This document shows, piece by piece, positions 16,562 through 25,556 of a stretch of DNA of 64,000 bases. The DNA comes from Bradyrhizobium sp. 4 (GTDB lineage: Bacteria; Pseudomonadota; Alphaproteobacteria; Rhizobiales; Xanthobacteraceae), in the NCBI RefSeq assembly GCF_023100905.1, contig NZ_CP064686.1, positions 4,278,001 through 4,342,000 on the forward strand, written 5' to 3'. The position numbers and the translations under genes are program-made. Position 1 is the first letter of the stretch. Each line of letters starts with the position of its first letter. Below the pieces are notes generated by a model, which ran no database searches, had not been told where the DNA came from, and saw only the letters and a program-made list of their open reading frames with translations.

Positions 16562-19500
16562 TCAGATTTCGTCGAGCAAGATGCGGACTTTGGCAGCCAG
16601 GTCTTCGATAGCGAAGGGCTTTGGAAGCAGATGCTTGCCGGCATCGAGCACACCATTGTGAACGATTGCATTGCGCGTGTAGCCGGTGGTGAACAGCACT
16701 TTCAGCGCCGGGTATCGTCTCGACAGCTCGGCCGCAAGCTCGGCGCCGGTCATATCGGGCATGACGACATCCGTGAACAGCAGATCTGGAACGAAACCAT
16801 TTTCGATCGTCCTGATCGCCTCTCTGGCACTGGCTGCCTCGATGACGACGTAGCCGAGTTCGCGCAGGCTTTCGGACGACATGCTGCGGACGCGCTCGTC
16901 GTCTTCCACGACGAGAATGGTTTCGTTCTGATGGCTCGCACCGGCGGGTATCTCTTGCTGCGACAGGTCCGAGCCCGCCTCCTCGCCGGCGAAGCGTGGA
17001 AGATAGATCTTCACGGTCGTGCCAACGTCGACTTCCGAGTCAATTTTGACATGGCCGCCCGACTGCCGCACGAAACCGTAGACCTGACTGAGGCCGAGGC
17101 CGGTGCCCTTGCCCACGACCTTGGTCGTGAAAAACGGATCGAACACCTTGCCGAGCACATCGGCCGGAATTCCCGTGCCGTTGTCCATCACGGCCACCAG
17201 AACGTACTGCCCGGGTCCGAGTGCATACTCGCGCGCATACTTTCGATCGATCGAGGCGTTGCTGGTTTCTATCGTCAGCCTGCCCCCCTTTGGCATGGCA
17301 TCGCGCGCATTGACCGCGAGATTGATCACGGCGCTTTCCAGCTGGGCCGGGTCTACCTTGACCCGCCAGAGGCCAGCCGCCAGCACCGTCTCGAGGCGGA
17401 TAAGCTCGCCGAGTGACCGCTCGAGCAACTCGCTCATCCCGCCGACCATCTTGTTGATGTCCACGACCTCAGGCGCGAGAGGCTGTTGGCGCGAGAACGC
17501 GAGCAGCCTCTGCGTCAACGTGGCTGCGCGATTTGCACCGTCGATCGCGCCCTCGATGAAGCGGTCTATGCTGACCTCTCCCCTGCCGAGCCGCCGCTTG
17601 GCAAGGTTCAAGCTGCCGAGGATCACGGCCAGCATATTGTTGAAGTCGTGGGCAATACCTCCGGTCAATTGCCCGACGGCTTCCATCTTCTGGGATTGCC
17701 GCAACTGCTCTTCGGCTTTCATGCGCTCGGCGATTTCGTCGGCAACACGTTGCTCCAATCCCGCATTGAGCGCCTCGAGCCGGGTCAAGAGCTGGGCGTT
17801 GTCGATAGCGGTGGCGGCATGGCCGGCAATACCAAGCAAGGCGGCCTCATGCTCGGCCTGGAATTTACCCGTCTCGGCGTGGCCGAAGAAAAGTCCGCCG
17901 AGGACTTCGCCGGTTCGCGAGATCACGGGGACCGCCAGGTAGGATCGGACCGGAAGATGGCCCTCGGGCATGCCTTTCCGCGGCACGTTCTTGCCATAGC
18001 GGGGGTCCTGCAGGATGTCGTCGGACCTCACCACGCCAGAGCCCTCAAAGGTCGGGCCAAAGACCGCGGTGTTGCGGGGCATCGGAAAGTTTTCAAACGC
18101 GGATCGCGGCGCACCCGACAGCGAATACAGCACGTAGCTGCCGCCATCCGGCGCCAGAACGTTGTAGAAAAAGGCGCCGAATTGAGCACCCGTGAGGCCG
18201 ACGCCGGCATCCGTCACGATCTGGACGATTGTCTCGAGGCCGCGTTCGCGAGAGACCGAAGCCCCGGTATCATTCAGTATTCTGAGATGACGCTCGGTTT
18301 TCTTTTGCGCGGTGATATCCAGAACCGTCCCGATGAACCGAACAGCCTGGCCGTTGGCAAAGATGGCTTGACCGGTGGCGGCGATCCAGCGTTCGACGCC
18401 GTCCTCGATGCCGATGGTTCGGTATTCCATATTGTAATGTGCCGGCGCGTGCGGCGTCAGAGCTGCGGACACGGCCTCGTGGGCGCGCTGCCTGTCCTCG
18501 GGATGAAGGCCCTTCAGGAACGACCCTTCATAGCTGACTTCGGCGTCGGCGGGTAAACCGAACACCTCCCTGCAGCGGTTATCCCATCGAAGAACGTTAT
18601 TGACCGGGTCGTAGTCCCAGGTGCCGATACCAGCGGCGTTGTTCGCAAGCGTCAGTCGTTCGGCAGCCTCCCGCGCGGCCTGCTCCGATCGGACGCGCTC
18701 GATGTGAGCCCACGACCGCTCGGTCACCTCGGTGAGCAAGGCGAGCTCCCGCGGCGTCCACTGGTGCGGGCCCCGGTGATGAATCGCCATCAGGGCGGTC
18801 AGGCGCCCTTCTTTCACCAGGGGCATGCAAATCGTCGAGCCTATCCCGATGTTCTGGAAAGTGGCGGCTTCCTCAGGCGCAAGCTCCTTCAAATTATCGT
18901 TGATGATAAGGGGCATGCCGGCGCCGAGCTCTCGCACCGCCTTCTTGCCGAAGTCAGCCAGACTGTAGTGCCCGAGGATATGCACCGCGCCCGGCGCCGC
19001 CCAATCCCCGCGGATGGTGAAGCCGTCCTGGTCGGGATCCATATCGGCATAGGCGCAGCTCGATACGTCGAGATGCTCGCCAAGCATCCTGGTCGTCACC
19101 TTCATCACGCCGTCGGCATCACGGGTCTTGGCCGTCTCCTTGTTGAGTGTGTCCAGGAAAAGCAGCCGGGCTTCGTTCTCCCGGACGGCCGTCTCCGCAC
19201 GTCGGCGCTCTACGGCCGTGCGCGTGCGCTCGGCAACATCGCGGATAAGCTCCAGCTCTTCGGGGCTCCATTCGCGCGGCCTGGCATTGTTCAGATACAG
19301 CAGCGCCACCACCCCGTCGGGTTCGGAGATCGGCATGTTGACGAGCGCGCGCGCAGAGATCGCCTCGAGAGCCTCGGCACGATCGCCGACGCGAGGGTCT
19401 TTTTCCGCATCGGCACAGATGACGGTCTCGCCCCGCTTGAGGTCTTCGATGTAGCTGCCATAGTCGCGGAAGCGCAGCACGCCTGCGAGGCTCAGGATGC

Positions 19501-19711
19501 CCGGTGCGTTCCAGTCGCGGACAATGGTGATGGTCTCGGCTGAGGTGTCGACCGTGCCGTAGCCTGCCCTGCTGACGTTCAGGCTGCGGCCAAGCAGCTC
19601 TGCCGCGGCATAGGCGAGATCGTCCGGATTGTTGATCTCTCGGATGTAGTCGCCGAGCGTGGCTAAGACGGAATTGCGATCGGCCGAGCGGACCCCGGTC
19701 GCTGTCGTCAT
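16562..19711 (-). CDS. Soluble hybrid sensor histidine kinase, GAF-GAF-PAS-GAF-HisKA-HATPase-REC
   Basis: 1049 residues with no transmembrane segment, so a cytoplasmic sensor. Order: GAF (about 15-165), GAF (185-345), PAS plus PAC (350-480, LTLANNAAGIGTWDYDP), GAF (485-640), a coiled region, HisKA with phosphoacceptor His near residue 685 in TGGIAHDFNNMLAVILGSL, HATPase with DNGTGIPADVLGKVFDPFF and KGTGLGLSQVYGF, and a C-terminal receiver with Asp near 985 in LLFTDVVMPDMTG and the Lys of LLPKPF. The ATG at 19711 has GGGGAAGA upstream. No cognate response regulator is adjacent, so it probably signals through a phosphorelay. The stimulus is unknown. Confidence 0.92.
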   Translation of the reverse strand: MTTATGVRSADRNSVLATLGDYIREINNPDDLAYAAAELLGRSLNVSRAGYGTVDTSAETITIVRDWNAPGILSLAGVLRFRDYGSYIEDLKRGETVICADAEKDPRVGDRAEALEAISARALVNMPISEPDGVVALLYLNNARPREWSPEELELIRDVAERTRTAVERRRAETAVRENEARLLFLDTLNKETAKTRDADGVMKVTTRMLGEHLDVSSCAYADMDPDQDGFTIRGDWAAPGAVHILGHYSLADFGKKAVRELGAGMPLIINDNLKELAPEEAATFQNIGIGSTICMPLVKEGRLTALMAIHHRGPHQWTPRELALLTEVTERSWAHIERVRSEQAAREAAERLTLANNAAGIGTWDYDPVNNVLRWDNRCREVFGLPADAEVSYEGSFLKGLHPEDRQRAHEAVSAALTPHAPAHYNMEYRTIGIEDGVERWIAATGQAIFANGQAVRFIGTVLDITAQKKTERHLRILNDTGASVSRERGLETIVQIVTDAGVGLTGAQFGAFFYNVLAPDGGSYVLYSLSGAPRSAFENFPMPRNTAVFGPTFEGSGVVRSDDILQDPRYGKNVPRKGMPEGHLPVRSYLAVPVISRTGEVLGGLFFGHAETGKFQAEHEAALLGIAGHAATAIDNAQLLTRLEALNAGLEQRVADEIAERMKAEEQLRQSQKMEAVGQLTGGIAHDFNNMLAVILGSLNLAKRRLGRGEVSIDRFIEGAIDGANRAATLTQRLLAFSRQQPLAPEVVDINKMVGGMSELLERSLGELIRLETVLAAGLWRVKVDPAQLESAVINLAVNARDAMPKGGRLTIETSNASIDRKYAREYALGPGQYVLVAVMDNGTGIPADVLGKVFDPFFTTKVVGKGTGLGLSQVYGFVRQSGGHVKIDSEVDVGTTVKIYLPRFAGEEAGSDLSQQEIPAGASHQNETILVVEDDERVRSMSSESLRELGYVVIEAASAREAIRTIENGFVPDLLFTDVVMPDMTGAELAAELSRRYPALKVLFTTGYTRNAIVHNGVLDAGKHLLPKPFAIEDLAAKVRILLDEI

Positions 19712-19962
19712 TGGTCTTCCCCTGCCACTTTCCTGGCTCCACGATGAGCCAGTGTTTGATCGTCCCGCTGCTGCTCGCTTCGACCGTGAGCCCGCCTGAC
19801 CCTGTGAGTGATGCAGGCAGGTGGCACAAATTGTCTGCGCGATAACCGCATGATGGCATTTAGGTTCCCGTCATCACCGTCCCCTGGAAGCCTGGCCATC
19901 GACCCGGACTTCCACCAGGTCGGTCCAGCTGCCGCTAGGCGGCTCCAAGCCCCACGCCCACC

Positions 19963-20736
19963 CTACACCGGCGTATAGATCACGAGCTTCAGCGCCGGAT
20001 CGTCGTTGGCCTGAAAGCTCGTGTGCTCGAACCGGAGCACGCCCTTGGTCGGATGGTTCATGGTCTTGAGGCCCGCGGCAGTGCTGCGGATCTCGTGCGC
20101 TTCCCACCATTTGACGAATTCCGGACTGCCCTGGCGCAGCCGCGTCAGCAATTCCGTAAAGGCGGGATCGCCGGCCCAGACGTCGTGAGTGGCGCGAAAC
20201 ATCGCAACCATGCTCTTCGCGACATCCGCCCAGCCGGCACCGTAGAACTTTCGCGTCTGCTTGTTCGTCAGCACCAGCAGCAGCGTGTTGCGGTCCTGCT
20301 CGGGCAATTGTCCGAACCCGAAGATCTCCTCGGCCGCCGCGTTCCAGGCCAGCACGTCCCAGCGCCGCCCCGTGATGTAGGCCGGCTGCTTCAGGCTTTC
20401 GATCATCCGCCGAATTGGCGGCGGCACGATCTCGCGCGTGAACGCGCGCCTGTCGCCGTCGCGGGCCAGTGCCTTGAGATGGGCGTGCTCGGTCTTGCTG
20501 AGGCGTAGCGCACGCGCCAGCGCGTCGATGGTGGTGACCGAGGGGCTGACGGTGCGCCCCTGCTCGAGGCGGATGTACCAGTCGACGCCGATGCCGGCGA
20601 GCTGCGCCACCTCCTCGCGGCGCAGGCCCGCGGTGCGGCGCCGCCGGCCGGCAGGAAGCCCGACCGTCTTCGGCGACAGCTTTTCGCGGCGGGACCTGAG
20701 AAAGTCGCCGAATTCGACGCGGCGTGGGTCGGCCAT
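19963..20736 (-). CDS. XRE-family regulator with MmyB-like ligand domain
   Basis: 257 residues. The N-terminal helix-turn-helix (about residues 10-80) has RREKLSPKTVGLPAGRRRR, TAGLRREEVAQLAGIGVDWY and LEQGRTVSPSVTTIDALARA. The rest matches the MmyB ligand-binding domain (PAYITGRRWDVLAWNAAAEE, then FFG-like segments and the terminal FEHTSFQANDDPALKLVIYT). It is divergent from the oxidoreductase at 20845, with 108 bases between the starts; in this family the neighbour is usually the controlled gene, which is inference here. Confidence 0.9.
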   Translation of the reverse strand: MADPRRVEFGDFLRSRREKLSPKTVGLPAGRRRRTAGLRREEVAQLAGIGVDWYIRLEQGRTVSPSVTTIDALARALRLSKTEHAHLKALARDGDRRAFTREIVPPPIRRMIESLKQPAYITGRRWDVLAWNAAAEEIFGFGQLPEQDRNTLLLVLTNKQTRKFYGAGWADVAKSMVAMFRATHDVWAGDPAFTELLTRLRQGSPEFVKWWEAHEIRSTAAGLKTMNHPTKGVLRFEHTSFQANDDPALKLVIYTPV

Positions 20737-20764
20737 GGTGACGTGCCTCGATGGAGGGCCTGGG

Positions 20765-20790
20765 CAATACTAGGATAATACCAGGCCTTC
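20765..20790. promoter_or_regulatory. Divergent promoter/operator region of the XRE regulator and oxidoreductase
   Basis: The 108-base gap between the two starts contains ctaggataataccagg, an imperfect inverted repeat around an AT-rich gataat that could serve as a -10 element toward the oxidoreductase. It is a weak but plausible operator; only position and partial symmetry support it. Confidence 0.35.
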
Positions 20791-20844
20791 CTGGACCTGG
20801 GAAGGCGGTGCATATGGGCATCACCCGAACATGAGGTGACCACC

Positions 20845-21924
20845 ATGAAAGCCGCCGTACTCAAATCCCTGGGATCTCCGCTCGTCATCGAGAATGCACC
20901 CGAACCGGTGCTCGGCACGGGCGAGGTCATCGTGGACGTCATCGCAACGCGGGTGCTGTCCTACATGAACGAGGTCTTCAGCGGGGTGCGCAACTATGCG
21001 CTCGAGCTGCCGATCATCCCCGGGCCTGGCGGCATCGGCCGGGTCCGCGCCATCGGCCCGGACGCGACGAAGCTCAGCGTCGGCAACTGGGTGTTCTGCG
21101 ACCCGACGGTGCGTTCGCGCGATGATGTCGTTTCGCCCGACATCGCCCTGCAAGGCCTCACGGCCGCCGGTGCGGGCGGCATGCGCCTGCAACAGCATTT
21201 TCGCCACGGCTCGTTTGCCGAGCAGATGCGGGTGCCGACGGAGAACGTCAAGCGGCTCGGCACGATCACGCCGGAGGACGCCACGCGATGGTGCGCGCTG
21301 GGGACGCTGCTGGTGCCCTATGGCGGCTTTCTCGCCGCCAACCTTCAGCCCGGCGAGACCGTGCTGGTGAGCGGCGCCACCGGCAATTTCGGCAGCGCCG
21401 CCGTCTCGGTCGCGCTCGCGATGGGCGCGGCCTGTGTGGTCGCACCCGGCCGCAACGACGAAATTTTGGCCGACCTCGTCCGGCGTTTTGGTGACCGCGT
21501 GAAGCCGGTCAAACTCACCGGCAACGAAGACGACGACCGTGAGCGCATGAAGCGAACGGCGCCCGGACCGATCGACTGCGTGCTCGACATCATGCCGCCC
21601 TCGGTGAGCACGAATGTCGTGCGCGCGGCGATCATGACGGTGCGCGCCTACGGCCGCGTCGTGCTGATGGGCGGCGTCGGCATGGCCGGCGGCGCGGGGC
21701 TCGAACTGCCCTACCCCTGGATCATGCGCAACTGCATCAGCATCCACGGCGTCTGGATGTACCCGCCGGATGCGGCAGGCGGCCTGATCGCGCTGGTGCG
21801 CGCGGGACTGCTCAGGCTGGAGGAATACGAGGCCACCGCCTTCGATCTCGACCATGCCAACGAGGCCGTGGAACATGCGGCCGCCAATGGCGGACCGTTC
21901 AAGTTGACGGTGATCCGGCCTTGA
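20845..21924 (+). CDS. Zinc-type alcohol dehydrogenase/quinone oxidoreductase (MDR superfamily)
   Basis: 359 residues from the ATG at 20845 (GAGG eight bases upstream). GroES-like N-domain with VLSYMNEVFSGVRNYALELP and PGPGGIGRVRAIG, then a Rossmann domain with VLVSGATGNFGSAAVSVALA (NAD(P)H binding). The usual catalytic Cys-His zinc set is not evident, so it is probably a zinc-independent MDR reductase despite the family name. The substrate is unknown. Divergent from an XRE/MmyB regulator and followed by an intrinsic terminator. Confidence 0.87.
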   Translation: MKAAVLKSLGSPLVIENAPEPVLGTGEVIVDVIATRVLSYMNEVFSGVRNYALELPIIPGPGGIGRVRAIGPDATKLSVGNWVFCDPTVRSRDDVVSPDIALQGLTAAGAGGMRLQQHFRHGSFAEQMRVPTENVKRLGTITPEDATRWCALGTLLVPYGGFLAANLQPGETVLVSGATGNFGSAAVSVALAMGAACVVAPGRNDEILADLVRRFGDRVKPVKLTGNEDDDRERMKRTAPGPIDCVLDIMPPSVSTNVVRAAIMTVRAYGRVVLMGGVGMAGGAGLELPYPWIMRNCISIHGVWMYPPDAAGGLIALVRAGLLRLEEYEATAFDLDHANEAVEHAAANGGPFKLTVIRP

Positions 21925-21948
21925 GCGCCCCGGGGAGCGCCATTTTTT
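21925..21948 (+). terminator. Intrinsic terminator after the MDR oxidoreductase
   Basis: GC-rich hairpin gcgccccggggagcgc (21925-21940, one mismatch) followed by six T (21943-21948), starting immediately after the stop codon. Confidence 0.7.
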
Positions 21949-21971
21949 CGTTAGTTCGCCCAAGCACTTGG

Positions 21972-21994
21972 CTACTGTGCATGGGGTTGTTTTC
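21972..21994 (-). repeat. 23-bp dispersed repeat, copy A
   Basis: These 23 bases are the exact reverse complement of 35606-35628. The core is caaccccatgcacagtag. Both copies lie within about 30 bases of the 3' end of a gene cluster (lolD here, the sugar permease at the other copy). Confidence 0.8.
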
Positions 21995-22002
21995 GAGGGT
22001 TT

Positions 22003-22704
22003 TTACTCGAGCTCGACCACCTGGCCGTTCGACAGCGACACGCGGCGGTCCATGCGGCCGGCGAGCTCCATGTTGTGGGTCGCGATCAGCATGGAGACCT
22101 TGGTCGCCTTGACGAGCTGCATCAGGGCCTGGAAGACGTGGTCCGCGGTGTGCGGATCGAGATTGCCGGTCGGCTCGTCCGCAAACAGCACCCGCGGAGC
22201 ATTGGCCACCGCGCGCGCGATCGCAACGCGCTGCTGCTCGCCGCCCGACAGCTCGGACGGACGGTGCGTGATGCGCTCGCCGAGGCCGAGATAGCCAAGG
22301 ATCTCCTTGGCGCGCTTGACGCTCTCGGATTTCTTGAGGCCGCGGATCATCTGCGGCAGCATGACGTTCTCCAGCGCCGAGAACTCCGGCAGCAGCCGGT
22401 GCGACTGGTAGACGAAGCCGATATCGGTGCGGCGAAGCTGAGTGCGCTCGATGTCGGGCAGTTGCGAGGTCGGCGCGCCGTTGACGTAGACCTCGCCGGA
22501 ATCGGGCGCTTCCAACAGCCCCGCGATGTGCAGCAGAGTCGATTTGCCCGAGCCGGACGGCGCCACCAGCGCGACGGACTGGCCCGCCCACAGCGCGAGC
22601 TTGGCGCCGTCGAGGATCGTCAGCGGCACCTCGCCCTGCAAGTACTGCCGCTTTATCTCGTGGAGATAAATGACCGGTACATCTTCCGCCCCCTGCTGCT
22701 CCAT
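22003..22704 (-). CDS. lolD: Lipoprotein-releasing ABC transporter, ATP-binding subunit
   Basis: 233 residues. Walker A VAPSGSGKSTLLH (about 49-61), Q-loop YQSHRLLPEFSALENVMLP, signature LSGGEQQRVAIARA, Walker B RVLFADEPTGNLD and H-loop IATHNMELA, in the MacB/LolD subfamily arrangement. With the membrane partner encoded 7 bases upstream it should extract lipoproteins from the inner membrane for transfer to LolA. The frame starts with MEQQGAEDVPVIYLHEIKRQY; a later start is possible. Confidence 0.95.
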   Translation of the reverse strand: MEQQGAEDVPVIYLHEIKRQYLQGEVPLTILDGAKLALWAGQSVALVAPSGSGKSTLLHIAGLLEAPDSGEVYVNGAPTSQLPDIERTQLRRTDIGFVYQSHRLLPEFSALENVMLPQMIRGLKKSESVKRAKEILGYLGLGERITHRPSELSGGEQQRVAIARAVANAPRVLFADEPTGNLDPHTADHVFQALMQLVKATKVSMLIATHNMELAGRMDRRVSLSNGQVVELE

Positions 22705-22711
22705 CAGCCCC

Positions 22712-23992
22712 TCACTCGTACCGCAGCGCTTCGACGGGATCGAGGCGCGCGGCGCGCCAGGACGGATACAGCGTCGCCAGGAACGACAGCGTCAGCGCCA
22801 TGATGACGACGGCCGAGGTCTCGCCGATGTCGATCTCGGCGGGCAGCTTCGACAGGAAATACAGCTCTGGCGAAAACAGCTCGGTGCTGGTCAGCCAGGA
22901 CAGGAATTGCCGGATCGATTCGATGTTGAGGCAGATCACCAGCCCGACGATGAAGCCGACCATCGTACCCACCACGCCGATCGAGGCGCCCGTGATCAGG
23001 AAGATGCGCATGATCGAGCCTTGCGAGGCCCCCATCGTGCGCAGGATCGCGATGTCGCTGCCCTTGTCCTTCACCAGCATGATCAGGCCGGAAACGATGT
23101 TGAGCGCCGCGACCAGCACGATCATGGTGAGGATCAGGAACATCACGTTGCGCTCGACCTGGAGCGCGTTGAAGAAGGTCGAGTTGCGCTGACGCCAGTC
23201 CACCAGGAACACCGGCCGGCCCGCTGCCTCCGTCACGGCCTGACGGAACGCGACGATCTGATCCGGATTGGTGGTGAAAACCTCGATCGAGGTGACGTCG
23301 TTGCTGCGGTTGAAATAGGCCTGCGCCTCCGCGAGCGGCATGAACACGAAGCCGAGATCATACTCCGACATGCCGATCTCGAACACCGCGGCGATCTTGT
23401 ACGGTTTTATGCGCGGTGTCGTGCCCATCGGGGTGACCGCGCCCTTCGGCGCCACCAGGGTGATGCTGTCGCCGGCGTGCAGCGACAGCTGGTCAGCGAG
23501 GCGCCGGCCGATCGCGACCCCCTGCCCGTCGTCAAAGCCCTCGAGCGAGCCCTGCTTGATGTTCTTGGCGATCGAGGTGAGGTTGTTGAGGTCGTCGGAG
23601 CGGATGCCGCGCACCAGGACGCCGGAGGCGTTCCACGGCGATGAGGCCAGCGCCTGGCCATCCACCACGGGCGCTGCGAGCCGGATGCCCTGGACCTGGC
23701 TGAGGCGGTCGGCGACGTCCTTCCAGTCCGTCAGCGGCGATTCCAGCGGCTGGACCAGGATGTGGCCGTTGAGCCCGAGTATCTTGTCGAGCAGCTCCTT
23801 GCGGAAGCCGTTCATGACGGCCATGACGATGATCAGCGTCGCCACGCCCAGCATGATGCCGAGGAAGGAGAACCCGGCGATGACCGAGATGAATCCCTCC
23901 TTGCGGCGCGCCCGTAAGTAGCGCGCCGACAGCATCCACTCGAATGGCGCAAAAGGCGCGGTTTGAACGGTTTCGGTCATGGTCTCATCCAT
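22712..23992 (-). CDS. lolC: Lipoprotein-releasing ABC transporter permease, LolC/LolE family
   Basis: I take the ATG at 23992 (MDETMTETVQTAPFAPFEWM), giving 426 residues. One N-terminal transmembrane helix (SVIAGFSFLGIMLGVATLII), a large periplasmic MacB-PCD domain, then three C-terminal helices (FLILTMIVLVAALNIVSGLI; GVVGTMVGFIVGLVICLNIE; VVIMALTLSFLATLYPSWRA) ending in ARLDPVEALRYE, the conserved tail. Alphaproteobacteria often have one LolC/E-type gene forming a homodimer; only one is visible here. Forms an operon with lolD, probably with proS upstream. Confidence 0.93.
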   Translation of the reverse strand: MDETMTETVQTAPFAPFEWMLSARYLRARRKEGFISVIAGFSFLGIMLGVATLIIVMAVMNGFRKELLDKILGLNGHILVQPLESPLTDWKDVADRLSQVQGIRLAAPVVDGQALASSPWNASGVLVRGIRSDDLNNLTSIAKNIKQGSLEGFDDGQGVAIGRRLADQLSLHAGDSITLVAPKGAVTPMGTTPRIKPYKIAAVFEIGMSEYDLGFVFMPLAEAQAYFNRSNDVTSIEVFTTNPDQIVAFRQAVTEAAGRPVFLVDWRQRNSTFFNALQVERNVMFLILTMIVLVAALNIVSGLIMLVKDKGSDIAILRTMGASQGSIMRIFLITGASIGVVGTMVGFIVGLVICLNIESIRQFLSWLTSTELFSPELYFLSKLPAEIDIGETSAVVIMALTLSFLATLYPSWRAARLDPVEALRYE

Positions 23993-24083
23993 CGCTCGAT
24001 AGTCCCATGATTCGGGGTCAAATGTGGCCGGATTGGCGGCCGCGATCTCGGGCGATGAACAATATTCAGCCGACCCAGCCTTA

Positions 24084-25403
24084 TCAGCCCACAAGTCTTG
24101 CGACCGCGTCCGCAGGCGACATGGTCTCGCGGGCGCCGTCACTTCGCCGCTTGAGCTCGACCTTGCCGTCGGCGAGCCCTTTCGGGCCGATCATGATCTG
24201 CCAGGGGATGCCGATCAGGTCGGCGGCGGCGAATTTGGCTCCGGCGCGCTGGTCGGTGTCGTCGTAGAGCACGTCCACGCCTTTGACGGACAGCTCCGCA
24301 TAGAGCTTCTCGCAGGCCGCATCGACCGCGGCATCGCCCTGCTTGAGGTTGAGAATCGACACGCGGAACGGGGCAACCGCCTCCGGCCATTTGATGCCGG
24401 CATCGTCATGGCAGGCCTCGATGATGGCGCCGAGCAGGCGCGAGACGCCGACGCCGTAGGAGCCGCCGTGGATCGGCACGTCGACACCGTCGGGGCCCGC
24501 CACCAGCGCCTTCATCGCGTCGGAATACTTCGTGCCAAAATAGAAAATCTGCCCGACCTCGATACCGCGGGTGTTCACCCGCTTGTCCGCGGGCACTTCC
24601 TGCTCGAAGCGCGTGGCGTCGTGAACGTCTTCCGTCGCCGCATAGACCGAGGTCCATTGCTTGATGATCGGCGTCAAATCGCTCTCGTAGTCGACGTCCG
24701 CGCCCGGCACCGGCAGGTCGAGCACGTCGCGATTGATGAAAACGCCGGATTCGCCGGTCTCGGCGAGCACAATGAACTCGTGGCTGAGATCGCCGCCGAT
24801 CGGGCCGGTCTCGGCGCGCATCGGGATCGCCTTCAGCCCCATCCGCGCGAAGGTGCGCAAATAGGCGACGAACATCTTGTTGTAGGCGACGCGCGCCGCG
24901 GTCTCGTTGAGGTCGAACGAATAGGCGTCCTTCATCAGGAACTCGCGGCCGCGCATCACGCCGAAGCGCGGGCGCTGCTCGTCGCGGAATTTCCATTGAA
25001 TATGATAGAGATTCAGCGGCAGGCTCTTGTAGGACTTCACATAGGCGCGGAAGATCTCGGTGATCATTTCCTCGTTGGTCGGACCGTACAGCAGCTCGCG
25101 CTTGTGCCGGTCGGCAATGCGCAGCATCTCGGGGCCATAGGCATCGTAGCGGCCGCTCTCGCGCCAGAGGTCGGCAAGCTGGAGCGTCGGCATCAACAGT
25201 TCCAGCGCACCGGAGCGGTCCTGCTCCTCGCGCACGATCTGCTCGATCTTCTTCAGGACGCGGAAGCCGAGCGGCAGCCAGGCATAGATGCCGGCGGCCT
25301 CCTGCCGGATCATGCCGGCACGCAGCATCAGCCGATGCGAGACGATTTCAGCCTCTTTCGGATTTTCCTTCAGGATGGGCAGAAAGAACCGCGACAACCG
25401 CAT
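24084..25403 (-). CDS. proS: Prolyl-tRNA synthetase, short form lacking the editing insertion
   Basis: 439 residues from the ATG at 25403 (MRLSRFFLPILKENPKEAE). Class II motifs: motif 1 around GIYAWLPLGFRVLKKIE, motif 2 FRDEQRPRFGVMRGREFLMK, motif 3 GGSYGVGVSRLLGAIIEA. A C-terminal anticodon-binding domain follows (VSILNLKQGDAAVDAACEKL). E. coli ProRS has about 570 residues because of the INS editing domain between motifs 2 and 3; it is absent here, as usual in alphaproteobacteria. Mischarged Ala-tRNA(Pro) would need a separate editing protein. Sits 90 bases upstream of lolC, probably one unit. Confidence 0.96.
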   Translation of the reverse strand: MRLSRFFLPILKENPKEAEIVSHRLMLRAGMIRQEAAGIYAWLPLGFRVLKKIEQIVREEQDRSGALELLMPTLQLADLWRESGRYDAYGPEMLRIADRHKRELLYGPTNEEMITEIFRAYVKSYKSLPLNLYHIQWKFRDEQRPRFGVMRGREFLMKDAYSFDLNETAARVAYNKMFVAYLRTFARMGLKAIPMRAETGPIGGDLSHEFIVLAETGESGVFINRDVLDLPVPGADVDYESDLTPIIKQWTSVYAATEDVHDATRFEQEVPADKRVNTRGIEVGQIFYFGTKYSDAMKALVAGPDGVDVPIHGGSYGVGVSRLLGAIIEACHDDAGIKWPEAVAPFRVSILNLKQGDAAVDAACEKLYAELSVKGVDVLYDDTDQRAGAKFAAADLIGIPWQIMIGPKGLADGKVELKRRSDGARETMSPADAVARLVG

Positions 25404-25556
25404 GGCAATACTCGAGGAATCAGTGATGGCTTGCAGTGAAACCGGATTGGGAGCCAAAACACAAGACCGGGAATGAGGAAAACCCGCTAACACAGCGGAA
25501 TTCCTGTCATTTTTCCGTCGACTTCACCTTCGACGCGAGGTGCCGAAGAGCCCGGT

